From contig CM056556.1 of assembly GCA_029721515.1 (NCBI GenBank), positions 16,767,598 to 16,831,597 of the forward strand: a stretch of 64,000 nt of DNA, written 5' to 3'. The notes beneath the pieces are model-generated. The model was not told the origin of the DNA. It searched no databases and was given only the letters and a program-made list of their open reading frames with translations. Origin of the DNA: Synanceia verrucosa. Taxonomy: Eukaryota; Chordata; Actinopteri; Perciformes; Synanceiidae. Below are positions 12,941-26,832 of the stretch, piece after piece. How positions within the stretch are numbered: the first letter of the stretch is position 1; every line of letters starts with the position of its first letter. The translations under genes were made by a program, and so were the position numbers.

Positions 12941-14548
12941 CAGTTTGGTTCTACAGTATGTCTATACATACATACATCATAAAGTGGAAATTAATCCCTG
13001 TTTAAGTTTTGACCAATTTGTTGCTGCATTTAAAGGGTTTACACTAGACTTGTAATTCTTTGTAATGTTGTGAGTGTACAATTTATTATTTTAATAATAT
13101 GTATCAATTCACTGAATGTATATCTATGTATTTAATTATATATTTTCAAATCACACCTGATGTTCACTTAAAAGAATCCAGTCACTTCCACAATGAGGCA
13201 CACAGTCTGCGGACAAATGGTATGCACCCCAACCACAAGTGGGATGACCTTAAATCCTAATGACTCTGATGATTCCCTGACTTTTCATCAGTACTTTATA
13301 ACTAAATACCTACAACATTATGACATTCCTATGAAACACAAATGTAAGCGTGCTAACACTGAAGGAGGGTTATTCTGTCTCATCCTTGACTGACAGCAAG
13401 AAATCCTCAGAGAAAAGGAACTGAGCTGCTGTTATAGCTGTTCCACCTCCATTGACTAAAGACAGTCCTCTGTGAGGACAAATGCCAGTACCAAAACTAC
13501 AGTCCAAAATAAAGAAAACTCTGAGGTCAAGATTTCTTCTGGCAAGAGAAGCAGGCAGGCTGTGCAGCACTTCTGTGTGTTGACCAAATGCAGCGTATAC
13601 ATATAATTTCTAAGCCGATTTGTTGTTTTTAGTCATTGGGAACCAAAACAGTGACTTTTTTTTTCTGCACTGTAGTCTGTTATAGGCTGTAGCATGTGAT
13701 AGTTGATCATTGCTATCTTTATGTCCCCAGAAATCTCTCCTTCTTGTTTGAATGGAGAATTTTTACGCTACTTTTGATGGAAAAAAGGTATCAGTCTGTA
13801 GTATAGCCTAAATGAGGCTGTGTGTCTTCTTTGTGCAGCCATGTGGTTGAATTGTATTCTATTGTGAAGTTTTTCCATGTGGTGTGTTTCCATGGTTCAA
13901 CTGTGTTACAGGTGTGTTTATGGTGCAGCAGGTGCTGCTGGCTGCCATGCTGCACAGTGAGGGAGGGAGAGTGTCATGGCCAATATACAAGGAAAGAACC
14001 TCTCACACATGGCACTGGTATTGTAGGCCTCTGGAAAATCCATTTGAACACTTCCACAGCCTGACACACGCTCACAGCAAGCAGGCAAAAAAAATAATTT
14101 TTTTTCTCTTCACATGTACACAATTATACACTACATTCAAAACACACTAGGAAGCAAAACTCTTAGTCCAAGTGACTGTAAGTGTGCATGGGAATCAACT
14201 TAATCACTTCTTTTGTCATGCAGTCATGTCAAATTAGCAATCATTTAATTTGAATAAGAAATGTACTGTTTTAAGTTGCATGTTATAGCTGCAGACTTGA
14301 ACAGTACATGAATTTATTTAACTCATGTTGATGGAGTAATATCCATCTGTCGTTGCATCAGACTGGATGCAGAGCTCTTTATTTTTTCCTTGTCTTTTTC
14401 ACTCAGTGTCAAGGTCACTGTAGTTAAAGTTTCTTGTCCTCTCTGTAGGGGGCACTCTGCCTCTTCTTCCCTCACTCTCTCTCTCATCTTTCTGTCAATC
14501 CATCTCTATTACTCTCTTCATTTTTTTAATTTTATCAATACTTCTGCT

Positions 14549-14618
14549 CTGTACCTCCATATGCACTTTTTCCATTTGTTTGTACCTCCGTATGTACTTT
14601 TTCCATTTTTTTTCTCCA
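14549..14618 (+). repeat. Two-unit tandem repeat of about 34 bp
   Basis: tgtacctccatatgcacttt, then ttccatttgttt, is followed directly by tgtacctccgtatgtacttt, then ttccattt. It lies within a pyrimidine-rich stretch (about 14450-14640). Confidence 0.85.
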
Positions 14619-16851
14619 TTTTTTTCTCTCTGTCAACACTATTCACCACTAGTGACTGTACACAGTGTCAGACTGCACTGTGTAAACAGTTGAGGTGTTT
14701 GTGTGCACATGGCCAGATGCCTTTCTTTCTCGCTGGCCACGTCTATGTTACATGAGCAGACAATGGGATGTATGAACTGTCTCAGTGACATAAGGGTCAC
14801 AGGGGTTACCTAAAAATGGTAACAGTTAACTCATGTATGCAGCCCTTCCCCCTTCCCATTCACGGACACAAACACACTCATGTTCTCTTCTTGGAGTGTG
14901 AACCAGAGTATTTTTTCTTGATTGCAGTATAGTTGACCTGACTCTTGGCTGTTGTGTCTCCCACTCAAATAAATCCCCTGCTCTTTATCACATAGCAACA
15001 AATATTTACGTCTACCCTAAAACTCAGAGAAACATTCTCATGGCCTCCCTGATTGGTTATGTCATCCGTTATCTTGTGCCAGCATGAGTTCATTTTTAGT
15101 CATGAATCGTTGTCCAGTAACAAACAATAACACTCCTCTACTCACGCTCCTTTGTGGCCAACGCTTGTAAGTAATTACTATATTTACATGCTGGTGAATG
15201 GAGCCAGGCTGGTGATCACCTGGGTAGCAACACAGGTATTTCTGTCGTAGTGTGTAATTTTCATTTTATACCAGGGGCAAGCTAAATATTTGCATTCCAC
15301 TGCAGGACGATCCTCCCCCGCAATATGCAAACTCTCCCACCATATAAAACTTCCAGTGGCTCTTCTCCCAGGCCTCTGAGGTGTTTGTGGCCTCCGACCT
15401 GCCATTACGCCGCCTGGTGATGTCATGGTTAAGGTTTATGTGAGAGGCTGGAAGGAAAATGGCTCAGCGGTGTCACTGCACATGTTCGTGAGTGTGCTCC
15501 CATCATGTGTCAGGTGTAGTGGACAACTGCGCACAGAGAAGGGGAAGAGAGTCACTTCCTCCTCACGACTTTGATGTCAAGACTCATTTCCTGTCGTCAC
15601 AGTACTAGAAAGTCCTGGGAAGTTGGGGAAAAACATGTTCTTTTAAACGGGCTGCCTTTGTTTTGGCTAGAGACCTTTCTCATTACATGCAGAATAGTGA
15701 TTGTGCCAATAGGGATTGTGTTGTGTGAGCTTCAAACTGAAGTTGGAGGAGACTTTCCCATTTCAGTAATGTTTTTCCAAGGTTAATTTTATGGATGACT
15801 ACTGTGACATGGGAAAATATTGCGTTTCAGACCAAAAGTGCTCATTCCACTCAATCTCTTTTCAGTGTCATTTGTTAGACACAGCTCTGGAGGACCAACT
15901 TCTACATTTATAACCTGTTTGTAGCAAATATGGAGGCAGAGAATCTGTAACTGGCCCCGAGGGAACAGGCCAGAACATTCTGTTATTGTTTTCAGAGAGG
16001 AAATAATCCGTTAACAGTAGGATGCGCTCTGCTGGCTGCCTTATTTATTTATTTTCAGAAGCAATTAGTGTCTGTTAATTAAACCCATGAAATGCAGGCA
16101 GAAGTTGTGCTCTAGGCGCAGCCATGGCACTCAACCTGGCATGTTTCTCGGAAATGAAATGGTGAAGTTTAATCATTCATTGGAAATGGAAAAGGCAAGT
16201 CAGCAGGGGAGACCTGGTCTTAATTTGTGAGGGAAATACACTTGAGTTGTGTCTCGACATAAAGGAAGGCTGCGTGGGTAACATTAATCATGCAGCAGAT
16301 TATTGTAAATTGAAATGTGAAATGAAAACAACAAGACCTATAGGGTAGATTTGGTTACCGTTTCCTGAGAGCCTTCATCAAGTCAAACTTACCATATATG
16401 ATTGATGACACCATCTTGCTGACAGAGGAAAAAAAAACAATTTGGGCTCATGTGTAAATTGAAATAAGGCTCAGTGGCTTTTCTAGTGCAACAAGTTTTG
16501 CTTTTAAGTCTCCATAACACTTCCCAGTCTTGTGTGATTATTGTTAGATGGAGGTGACAGATGTGTGTGCCTGTCTCTGATGATGTACTCTTCTCTAATG
16601 AACTGTCAGTGCTGCGGTTGTGACAGCCCTCAGCAAAACAAGACCAGATGACCTGCAGAGCTGCTGCACTCTTCCCAAATGTCAGTGCGTGCATGTGTCT
16701 ACATGTGCATACGTTGCTGAGTATCACAAAGTACACAGTGTGTCCACACTGCTTTTTCTGGTGAATTGCTAACACGTGTGCATGCATCAATATACTGTAC
16801 ATATGGAAGCATGTTTCATTATGCACCCTTATGTGTGAAGGGGATATTTGT

Positions 16852-16880
16852 GTGAGTGTGTGTGTGTGTGTGTGTGTGCA
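16852..16880 (+). repeat. (GT)n microsatellite
   Basis: A short GT run. A second GT-rich stretch with CGT and CTG interruptions lies at about 17381-17430. Confidence 0.93.
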
Positions 16881-18079
16881 GGGTTAATGGATCAGCACAC
16901 AGGTGGATGTTCATTACAGCAGGCCTGAGTGATGGCTTGGCCTATTGGAGGCCCTTGTTCATTGTCATCTCCCCTCACTTAATTAGCCCTCACTCACAGG
17001 TCAGAGGAGACCAGTGAAGGCCCCCTTGTGTGTTTGCATGCACACACACACAGTTAGGATTTAGCTTTTGCACTTGATAAGGTGCCAGGGGATACACATG
17101 CGCAGACACACACACACCCACACGCTCAGACACACACTGTATCTACACTTCCTAAACCTTATCAGCAAACCACCTGTGCATAATGTGAGGACAGATTAGA
17201 CTGTCACAGACCGGCCCTTGTTTCGTTGATACATTGAAATTACACCTCAGTAGTTGTTCAGAAACAGCAATGTGGAACCATCTCTCATCTCTGAGTTTCA
17301 ATCTGGGACTTTCACTCCAGGAGATTAGAAGTTGACCCATTACTGGAAATGCTGTAAGCCACATTGTTGAGAAATAACACTGTGTGTGCGTGTGTCTGTG
17401 TGTGTGTGTGCGTGTGTGTGTGTGTGTGATTTGGCCTGTTAATTCAAAGAGAAACACAATTATTCTTGTTCATGTAAATCCTGCTATATTATTTTACAAT
17501 ATGACCACAATTCACTATAAACTAAACTATATATTTAGTAACAGAACAATCTTGTTGCTGAATTCACATTTTTAATAACTCCACATGGTTCTTTAGATGA
17601 GCACCTTTATAGAGAACTTTGAAATCTCTATCTTAAGGTTACATGTTTTTTTTTTTTTTTTGCACATGGTCTCCCTCACGTTTTGTAAAAGTAATAATTT
17701 TATTGTGCAGACTTCTTTGCTACTAGCAGCAGAGAAGCAGAGATTTCAGGGGGAGTAGTGAGTACGCCCAGCTCATAACATTTCATTTAGTAGAGTCAGT
17801 AGTATTTCTGCTCTCTTTTCCCTAACTTACACCCATCCACTCCCTCTGACGCCACTCACATGTGTTCTGGCATCACTCCGGGGCCTGGGGGTGGTAAAAG
17901 CAGCAGCAGAAGAAGGACAAGAGGTGGGTGTGCGGGGCGGGGTGGACTCCCTTAGCTCCTCTTCTCTTCCCTCTTTCGAACCTGTCAGGCAAGCGGCCAG
18001 GGAGTAATGTGGAAATGTGGCTGGCTGGCGTCGACTTGATTAAGTCTGTGCACGTGTCTCTGCAGAGAGGAGACCCCAG

Positions 18080-18450
18080 GCTCAATCACCCCTAGCCCTG
18101 ACACTCTCCTCCTCCTCTGCTGCTGTCTCCCTCTCCTTTTCTCTCCATATTGTATTTTTTTTTTTGCTTTCTGTCTCTGTCCTCCTCTGCTGCCTCTCCT
18201 TCTTACTCCTCCCACTTCAAGGCTGAAGGCAGATTTTTTTTCCCTCTCTGCCCTCTTTTTATTTGCTGATTTTTGTTTTCAGCACTTTTGCCCCTACCCT
18301 TCTCACTCCCTGTTTGTAACTGACTTTTCTTTTGTTTGCGAAGCCCGTCTTTCACTCTCTTTATCTTGCACTCTTTCTCCCGCTGCCCTTTCTCTCGCTC
18401 TTTCCCTTTTCTTGCACCACTCCCCACCCCCACCACTTTCTCTCGCCGTT
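18080..18450 (+). repeat. Pyrimidine-rich tract, about 370 bp
   Basis: The + strand is strongly C/T biased (cctcctcctctgctgctgtc, ccctctccttttctctcc and similar), with short interruptions. It is not a simple repeat. The open frames on either strand have low-complexity composition and are not considered genes. Confidence 0.8.
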
Positions 18451-20337
18451 GTTTCTCTGTGCATGTGCTCAAGGCCATCAGCATGTGTATCCTTATCTTT
18501 GAGAGGAGTGTTGAATACACATATGAGCTTTTTTTGTGCGCGCTTGTGTTTCCCATAGTGCAGCAGTGTGCACCAAATGGGTGGACAAGGACCTCCCTTG
18601 ACAGCCCCAGGCTACCTCACCTCCTGCATGGAGATGATTTCTCATATGAAATGTTCTCCCTCTAGGACTGGCTTCATGCCAACTATAGCACAACAACCCT
18701 CTACACTCCTACACACTCAGTCATATCCCGGCTCATCTACTGAGCTTTTATATTTACACATGAACGTGATTTTGCTGTTTGAAGTAACATGACAATAGGA
18801 TTCGGTTTGAGGTTAGTTCTGGTTTTTGATTAAACTGATCAGAATAGAATTTCTATTTTAAAGGGACTATTACAAACATATAGAGCAGTGAAGTTTGAAG
18901 AGCTGCACGTAATGGAAGTACTTTGTTCATATTTCGCATCAGCATAGTTGGCTCTTTGGTAATGTAACAGGTTATGTTATGCTTTTTATGTATAACTTTA
19001 TATTTTATTTTATTTATGGCCTTTATAAAGAAAATGTATCAGTGTTAGATTCTATGTTTGATTAAAGCCATGGTGGTGCATAAGCTCAGTGAATGGATTT
19101 TTATGGGAATGGAATCACTTTTTTGGTGTCATTTTTTTCACTGGTCATTCAAACTGGAGGTTTTAATGGCCATCTAGACAGCTGCTATACACCTAACACT
19201 ATCTGTGCAGAAACTGAACTGGACTTCTTTTATTTCAGAACCCTGGCTACCTAACATAAACTGTATAAACTGTAGATGCTCAGTAATGACAACAGCAGCA
19301 TGGAGCATTTTAATTATTCCAGTTTTCTCAACAATCTCCAACTTTGAAGCGGTGATCCCTTTTATCATTCTGTCACCAAATGAAAAGCTTGAAATGAACA
19401 GATTTCTAAAGTTATTTTTATCACAGGTATATTTATTTTGCCTGTATTTTGGAAATTTAGAGGTCAGTGGCAAGATGTGAGTGACAGTTTGTTTTTTGTA
19501 GCATAGCAAAGGGCGCACATGGCGGCCCTAACTAAGCTGAGATGACACAGCGAGGCAGGATTTTCCAAAAGCAACATGTCTTGTCATCATTTTTCACATG
19601 CTCAGAGATAGACAAGGCTCTGTGCGTATTGCCTAGAGGGCCTTCACAGTGCTTATACACAAGGCTCAGTGTCAGCACATTCAGATTCACATTCAGATAC
19701 AGAATACACACAGATGCTGATGCCCACACCTCCAGTGGTACCACTTACTTCTGCAGTGACTCAGCAGGACTAATGTGGCAGCAGCAGATGTAGGGCTTTT
19801 GCTCCATTCATCACATTGTTAGTCCAGTGTGCTAAATGATTCTATTAGCGTGTCACGCTGGCCCTCAAAGCTCCCACTGTTCCCACCTCCACTATGTGGT
19901 TCCAGCAATCCAACCCATGCGTTGATAATTTGCCCTGAAAAATTGGCCAAGGACAAGCATCCAATTATGGCTTTGCACCCCGTTCCCAGCGCCTCATTTC
20001 AAATAACTGCTCTCATAACTGGGCTCTGAGAACAAGATGAATCCTGAACATCTTCAACCTTCATATTCTCATTTGGACTGTTTTTTCACTCTTATTTCTT
20101 CCTCCTCGCAATGTTTCTGGTGTAAACACCTCTGACTTAGTCACTCAGTGTTGTATCACACTGATCTTAGGTGAAGCATGACACATATCAACTGATGTGA
20201 AGTTAGTTTACTGTCATGACAAATGAATGCCTGTCATTTAATGCTCCAGGTGCTGAGCCAACAGGTCTGTTTTCCCTGTGCTCAAAAAGCCACATTGGGT
20301 GTCTGCTACATTAATCTAAGTGTAACATGCAGCTTCT

Positions 20338-20361
20338 ACATATATATATATATATATATAT
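20338..20361. repeat. (TA)n microsatellite
   Basis: About 12 TA units. Confidence 0.95.
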
Positions 20362-20592
20362 TTACTGTATAGTCATGTTTTTTGGTTGAACATCATTAAG
20401 TAATTTATATTGACAGAACCTAATGCGTTTTGGGTAAGATAACAAATTGCGTGTATACTCCAGAGCAGAAGGTGGCAGTAGTGTGTGAGCCGTGAGTTTT
20501 AGAAACTTCAGGAAGTTTAGCACACACCACACACAAAACATGCTGAAAGTCAACAATGTTTCTTGTGGAAGACGGTAAACTAAGTCACTTTG

Positions 20593-20617
20593 ACTGCACA
20601 GAAATGTCACATAACTT
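20593..20617 (+). repeat. 25-bp direct repeat, left copy
   Basis: actgcacagaaatgtcacat plus aactt recurs exactly at 21224-21248, 631 bp downstream, bracketing the repeat-rich interval that contains dispersed repeat copy 1. Confidence 0.85.
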
Positions 20618-20750
20618 GTTATTGTCTACTCTGCAATTTTGAACGATTAATTTTGTCACCGAATGTTTTCGTAGTGTGCTCACTAGTCAAAGCAGCATTA
20701 GCAGCTAACCATATTAGTTGCTATGGTTAGCTATTTAGCATTTGCATCAT

Positions 20751-20967
20751 TTGCTAAATGAACGTATTATAATTTGGTGGAAATAACTTTCCAAATTTTT
20801 TTTATGTTCACCCAACAAATTATTGTTATGTTGAATTTAACCCTCGTAATTAATAGCAATACCAACATGTTATTTCACTCAACAAAACTGTTTCTTGCTA
20901 AATTAGTATATTATAGTTGGGTGGAAATACTTTTGATATTTTTTTTTTATGTTCACCCAACAAATAA
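20751..20967 (+). repeat. Two-unit local direct repeat (units about 72 bp, 144 bp apart)
   Basis: Units at 20751-20822 and 20895-20967 share ttgctaaat, then tattatarttkggtgg, aaatactt and the block ttttatgttcacccaacaaa. They lie just upstream of the 223-bp dispersed repeat and are probably part of the same compound element. Confidence 0.75.
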
Positions 20968-20981
20968 TTTTTTTAGAGTGT

Positions 20982-21204
20982 ATATAAACAATAGAGAAAT
21001 TGGTTCAAGGTACAAAAATACAAACCCTAAAACAGTAATTTATTTGATCAGTGTGAAAAAAGTACCACAGCCTCTGTGTTAACTGAAAATTATCATCAGT
21101 CACTACTTGATTGGTTCTGCCAAAACAAAACAAAATATTCCCCTTCTCACAAGAAATTGGCGAACATGAGTATAACATCAAGCTGACTGAATAAAATGAA
21201 TAAC
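20982..21204 (+). repeat. 223-bp dispersed repeat, copy 1
   Basis: This segment, starting atataaacaatagagaaatt, recurs in the same orientation at 36172-36394 with few differences. Shared blocks include tttatttgatcagtgtgaaa and gtactacttgattggttctg-like sequence. I do not recognise the family. No coding content. Confidence 0.85.
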
Positions 21205-21223
21205 TTTGACTTAAAAATAATCC

Positions 21224-21248
21224 ACTGCACAGAAATGTCACATAACTT
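21224..21248 (+). repeat. 25-bp direct repeat, right copy
   Basis: This is the exact second copy of 20593-20617. It may be the edge of a duplication or of a compound element. Confidence 0.85.
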
Positions 21249-24200
21249 ATTGTGTAGTGAGTCATAGCAATCCCAACATATGATACATATATCATATTCA
21301 TTACCCTGGTTTGTAGGCTGCACCGTTTTTATTAGGTCAGTGTTGCTACATCATGATAGTATTACATCATTTTCAACAAATCATGCATGTCTTTACATGA
21401 TTCACTGTATGCTTATGTGCTAATGTTTGGCCCTAATTTCAGACCCAAAGAGTTCATGTAATTTATAAATCTGCAGGACATATTTTATTACCTTAGTTAT
21501 TGTTCTACTACAGCATAAATACTCTAGGAGGTTTAGTTTGGAATTGAGAGTTAAGATTTATCATTTGGCCTTTTATAAATTGGATATTCAGTTCACCGTG
21601 TTTTGTTACAGTGGTTGGCAGCCATTCAACATTGTCCCAAATGGTCTGGCAATTGTTGATTCTCCCTCTAAAATTAGATTTGTGTTTTGGAGTGCAATCT
21701 CAAGATCAGCAGATCAGCTCACTGTTGCAGAACCTGGAAAAACACAAATATCACAGTTTCAAAAGTCAAAAGTGGTGTTATTGAAAAGTACAGTGATATA
21801 GCCCATTACCGATTTACATCATATTCACACAACACTGAATAAGTGAAACATTTTGACTGTCAGTGCTGAAGGGACATGGAGAGGTTATACTGCATGATTG
21901 CTTTTTAAATATCAATAGTGCTCCAGAGCCTCAACCAGTATCCAAAAGTTGTTGAAACAGTTGTCCAATAGCATTTAAATAATACTCAAAACAGCACTGA
22001 CGCAAAAAAAACGTATAATTTTAGAGGAGCTTAAGAACAGTGATACAGGCCCATAATTCACCGTGACACACTCCCCGCTCACATCTCATCTCACCAGAGA
22101 ACATTAGGAGGGTCAGTTTAACCAATCATAGACCCTGCTGCACCCCCTGAGTCCCATGATCATCTTTCACCTCCTCCTGGGCCTGTGAACTCTCAGTGTA
22201 CAGTCATCTGATCCCACTATAGCAGCAAGCAAGATGCAGTTCCTGAGAGGTGGGATCATAGCCTGTAGTCAGCCTTCCTCATTTTGTTCACTTGTTCTCC
22301 TTGAGCATAAACAAGATCTGATGCAGACACTCATTTGTTCCAGTCACACGACACCAACCTGTGCTCAGCTTATACCACCATAATTTAAAACCAGCGTTTT
22401 TTGACCGGGTTATGGGTTAAATCCTCACTATATTTATTTAGATGTGAAATACTTAAACAACTCCTGCAAGGAATTGGGAGTCACATTATATTGTGAAATA
22501 ACACACTAACAAAAGGCCATAAATTCCTATTTACAACATAATCTTTGCTGCAACTGCAGACAGACCTAGTAGTTCAAAGAATGGAGCTATGGAAAGGTAT
22601 GGATTGTAACAAAAAAAACAGCTGAAGTGGTTTTGGATTGCCAATTGACATACAGAAAGGGCATATGGAAACAGCAGGACACCTGAGGATATAACAGTAA
22701 ATATGAATTATGGGCTGCCTGAAGTCAGTTGCTAATAAGATACAGTCCTACCACTTTGTCTCTTGTTCACCCAAAAATATTTTTATGTTTTGTTTGACCT
22801 GCTATTTTGTGTACTTACCTAAAATCTAAATTCAAGGTGTGTTTTTATAAGACAATTTTCTGAATTTAATGAGATCTCACGTCAACATTTCTGTGAGGTA
22901 AGTCCGATTGGCATCCAAATCTTAGGTCTCAAGTCTGCAGCTTTGGTAGTAAAGACTCTAAACTGCTACCTTCTAGTTGGATGGTTGGATAAGCTGAATC
23001 CCATCATGATCCTGAAATACGCTTAAACATAGTTACATCCCCATTCAGCCTTTTGCCTGTCTGTCTGCTTGTGTGTTTGGACTGCTGGTTTAATTACTGT
23101 CCAGACAGGGACGCACCTGGAGACAGAGGCACTGTGCTAATTGTATGGTGGAACCGGAACGGAAGCTATTAAAGCAAGTCTGCAAAGACCTTCCCAGTCT
23201 CTTCTGCTGTCATAAAGCCTTCCTTTCCACTAATACTTAGCCCTACTGCTGTTATCATGACTGCTTCCTTCCTCCATTGTATCCCCTTCTTCTCAATATT
23301 TCTGATACTTTCCTTTCTCCCAGTTTTAGCATAATATAATTTCGTTATTTACCAAGCAGATTGATATACAGGAACTAGAAGCTCCACAAATAGAGGATGA
23401 TGAAAATGGCTGCACATCTTTCTTCTCTCTTTCTCCCATCCACAAACAGACACACAGTAACTGCCACTGGCCATTATGGAGGCCAACTTGGCCTCCCATA
23501 GCTGAAAGCAGGAACAAAAAGGCTGACCACTGTAGAAAGCCCTAATTAAATAGCAGTCTTTAATGTCAGTCAGCCCCCCACTGTAGCCCTTGCCACACAT
23601 GAATGAAAGAATAATGCTCTTTTTTGAAAGGACCACAGTTTTATAATCTAAACCCATTGGTTTATGAAAGGGAAGCCCCTTAGCTAAGAAGGCCCACATG
23701 TCACCCTCCATCTCCTCCTTTTCCCCCCTCTTTCTTTCCTTTTCTTCTTCCTCACTCTCTTTTTCTCTGTCCTCCTGCTGTGTCCATAGCCAGGGTTAAG
23801 CCAGGCTGAACATGGGCAGGCCTGTGACCACCACCTCCAGCAGGCCCTTGCTCCCCTGAGGTCATGGCGGTGCTAATTGTCCCCTCGACATACACACAAA
23901 AACACACATGAACAGCCATGTGTGTTGGCATGACCAACCACTGGGCTCATGTGCTTGGATTATTGGAGTGCTATGAAAGAGAAACAGCTAATTGAATCCA
24001 AAAACGGTGGCTGGACAAGTTGAGCGGACAGGGTGGGCTGGGGTTCTCAGGGGCCACAGTGCCAGGGGTTATCCCTGAAAATGACTGGGGGAAAAATTCA
24101 AAGGTCCAGTGTGCAGCCCCCCTCCCCGACCTCACCTCACCTCACCACTACCAACCTCCAAAAAACTCCGCACCCCACCCGGGTGAGAGGACCCCCCGAC

Positions 24201-24483
24201 TGGTAGCAATAAATAGATTCTTTCTCTAACATGCCTAATCCTGCTAAACAGCAACAAATCCTATTAGGCCATGAATTATAAATCCTCCCTCACCAAATCA
24301 CCCCCTTGTCCCCCACCAGAGAAACCCAATCGCACTCCTGTCTTCATAACATGCATGCGCATACCCCTCAAGAATGTTGGTCTAAACAGGGAGGAATAGT
24401 ATGTATTGGATGTCCATGCATTAGTGTAGGTCTATATATGTGCCTGCTTGCTTCCATTTAGAATAGATGCTGGTGCATGTGGA

Positions 24484-24485
<2 letters not shown>

Positions 24486-24515
<30 letters not shown>
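24486..24515 (+). repeat. (GT)n microsatellite
   Basis: A pure GT run of about 30 nt. Confidence 0.95.
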
Positions 24516-24516
<1 letters not shown>

Positions 24517-25476
24517 TCCCTTGCAAGGCTTACTACTTCTCGTTTATCAGTGAGCCAAGCTTTCAGCATTCATACACACCATGGTCATAAATTATGAAAA
24601 CAATTAAAAGTAAGATGAGGGGCAAGTAATATTCCTAATACGTTTTATATGATGCTTCCAGATACGCAGTGCCACAACTACTTAGTTAGAAAAAAGGTTT
24701 GTCTTCAAGAAATGGAACTCCACAACAATGCAACAAAACCACTATACACAGGTTTAGGTTTGGGCTACAACATTTGGACAATGAAAATAACTTGAACAGC
24801 TGATTGTAACGTGACACACGGGACAGAAACAGTGGTCACCTGGATGAATTTTTTGGACCCATCTTCCTCCCCTCCTGCCTGCCTGGTGTGTCTCCTTTTG
24901 CCCTTTAAACCATTAATACTAACTAACTCATCACTTGCTCTGACTGAATAACAAAACATCACCATTCAACATATCCCTGGTTTGCAGAAACGCACAATGC
25001 CAACATTTCCTGACAACTTGTTTGACTATGCATAAGTACGTACACAAACTATCTCTCTAAGCATACCAAACTCTTCAAGATAAACCATACTTTAAGGAAA
25101 ATTGTGTGCGATGATGGCACTCAGATGAAATGAATTAAAAATTATTGACTGATTGACCAACTGGTTGACATTCTGACCCTAATAGCCTCGCAAACATGTA
25201 TTCTCAAATTACTGACACACCTTAGGCTAAACATTTACACTAAGTAAAGGTCTGGTACCAAAGAGGGGACCATTAACCCCAACTCTATCCAACTCTTTAA
25301 TTAGGCACACTTTGAAGAATACCAACAGCCACATCCTCCTCTGAAGGCTACACCTCAGGCCTGGACCATTAACCCTGAGAACCTGAATTATTGGTCAACA
25401 TATATGAGGCAGCTTTTGTCACTTTTTTTTTACTGCCTCTAGTTTGTTGATGGCAGGAACTGCTAGACCGTATCTC

Positions 25477-25909
25477 AACTCTTTGAGTGCCATAGGATGT
25501 ATTTTGACGTAATTTAAAATGCCATTAACATAATAATATACACCTGTGGGTCGGCGATCGTGGTCTCCCGCAGCCTGTGAGTCATTTTGTGGATTCTGGG
25601 AGATGTAGTTCTAGCATAAAGAAACATTATATGCCACAGAGATCAAAGCAGGAAGTGGAGATGATCGCAGTTAGAGAGCAAAACAGACAGATTCTGGACA
25701 AAAAGTGACGTTTTTGGTGGGAGTGGTCTCTACTCTACCTCTGATAAAACAACAGAACAAACATTTTTTATTATGAAATAGAGAGTCTCTTCTTTCAGTT
25801 GAGCTATTCAGTGTTTTCAGAGACAGTATAAAATATTCTGTTGGTCTCAAAATGGGCAAAAACGCTGGCACAAGGCACTTTCTTTTTTAAAAAACCAGCT
25901 GGCAGTTAA
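25477..25909 (+). mobile_element. DNA-transposon-like repeat family X, copy 1
   Basis: It begins aactctttgagtgcca. It contains gccacagagatcaaagcagg, aagtggaga and ggcacaaggcac, all of which recur in reverse orientation at 29686-30164. The right terminus is diverged. No intact coding frame is seen. A TIR-bearing non-autonomous DNA element is inferred from the better-preserved copy 2. Confidence 0.7.
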
Positions 25910-26832
25910 GAGGATTGACTGGATGTATCAAATTAATGTATATTGAAATATACAGAAAACAATATTTTTTATAAGAACCCAGAAAACTATATACTTAAAA
26001 TACCTCTTATCATTAGATTTGTGTCTGTATTTTACAGAATCTTAGTTCATTGTGCTCTTCATACCCTAGCAAAGGTCTTTTTTCCCCACAATGTAGTTTT
26101 TTTTTCATTTTCTCAGCTGTCTAACTGGAAACCTCCTCACCAAATCTTTTGTTAATTTGGCAGTTAGTGTCGTGTCAAGAAGAGTTCACCAGTCATTAGT
26201 CTACTTGTTAGAAGTGCCTTCCCTCCAATCTTCTCTCCTTGCAGTGGGAAAGAGTGGCGTCTGTCTCTGATCTCCTCAAATAATGATAGGTTTCGAGACT
26301 TGTCGACCATCTCTCGAGAGGAGTTATTTTCATTGGTGAGAATTTCATTCACATATACCTTTGGAGGCATGTGGTGTGGAACACTTGCATAAGCAGTACA
26401 GTATGTAGTGGCAGGAATCCCAAGTATTTATCACTACAAAAGCACTTTGAACTCCTATGAGTTATAGATATTCTTGCATGTATGCACACAATACACAGTA
26501 GTTTTGCACACTGTCTTTGTGATAAAAATGCAGGAGTTTATGGTGACTGCAAATCTACAGTATCTCTGGCCCCTCTTGCTCTCTGTGTGGCCACACATCA
26601 AACATGGCTTTTGTCTCTGTTCTCTCTTTGTCATCAGCTCTTTAATGGGCACTGGGCTTTGATGTGGTTTCGTTGCTTCTATTGTCTCCAGTATGTCTTG
26701 ATCAGCATCCACTGATCTGTAGGGGGCAGCATGAAAACTAGAGCAGACATATGGAGGAGGGAAACACTAGCTATATCCCTGCATGGAGTGCAATTGTGCT
26801 TTAAGACAAAAAAAAAGGAGAAACGTACAGAA

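Noticed and set aside
18203..18556. Lys/Arg-rich 117-codon minus-strand frame
   Set aside because: Its composition is explained by the pyrimidine-rich tract on the + strand, and there is no family resemblance.
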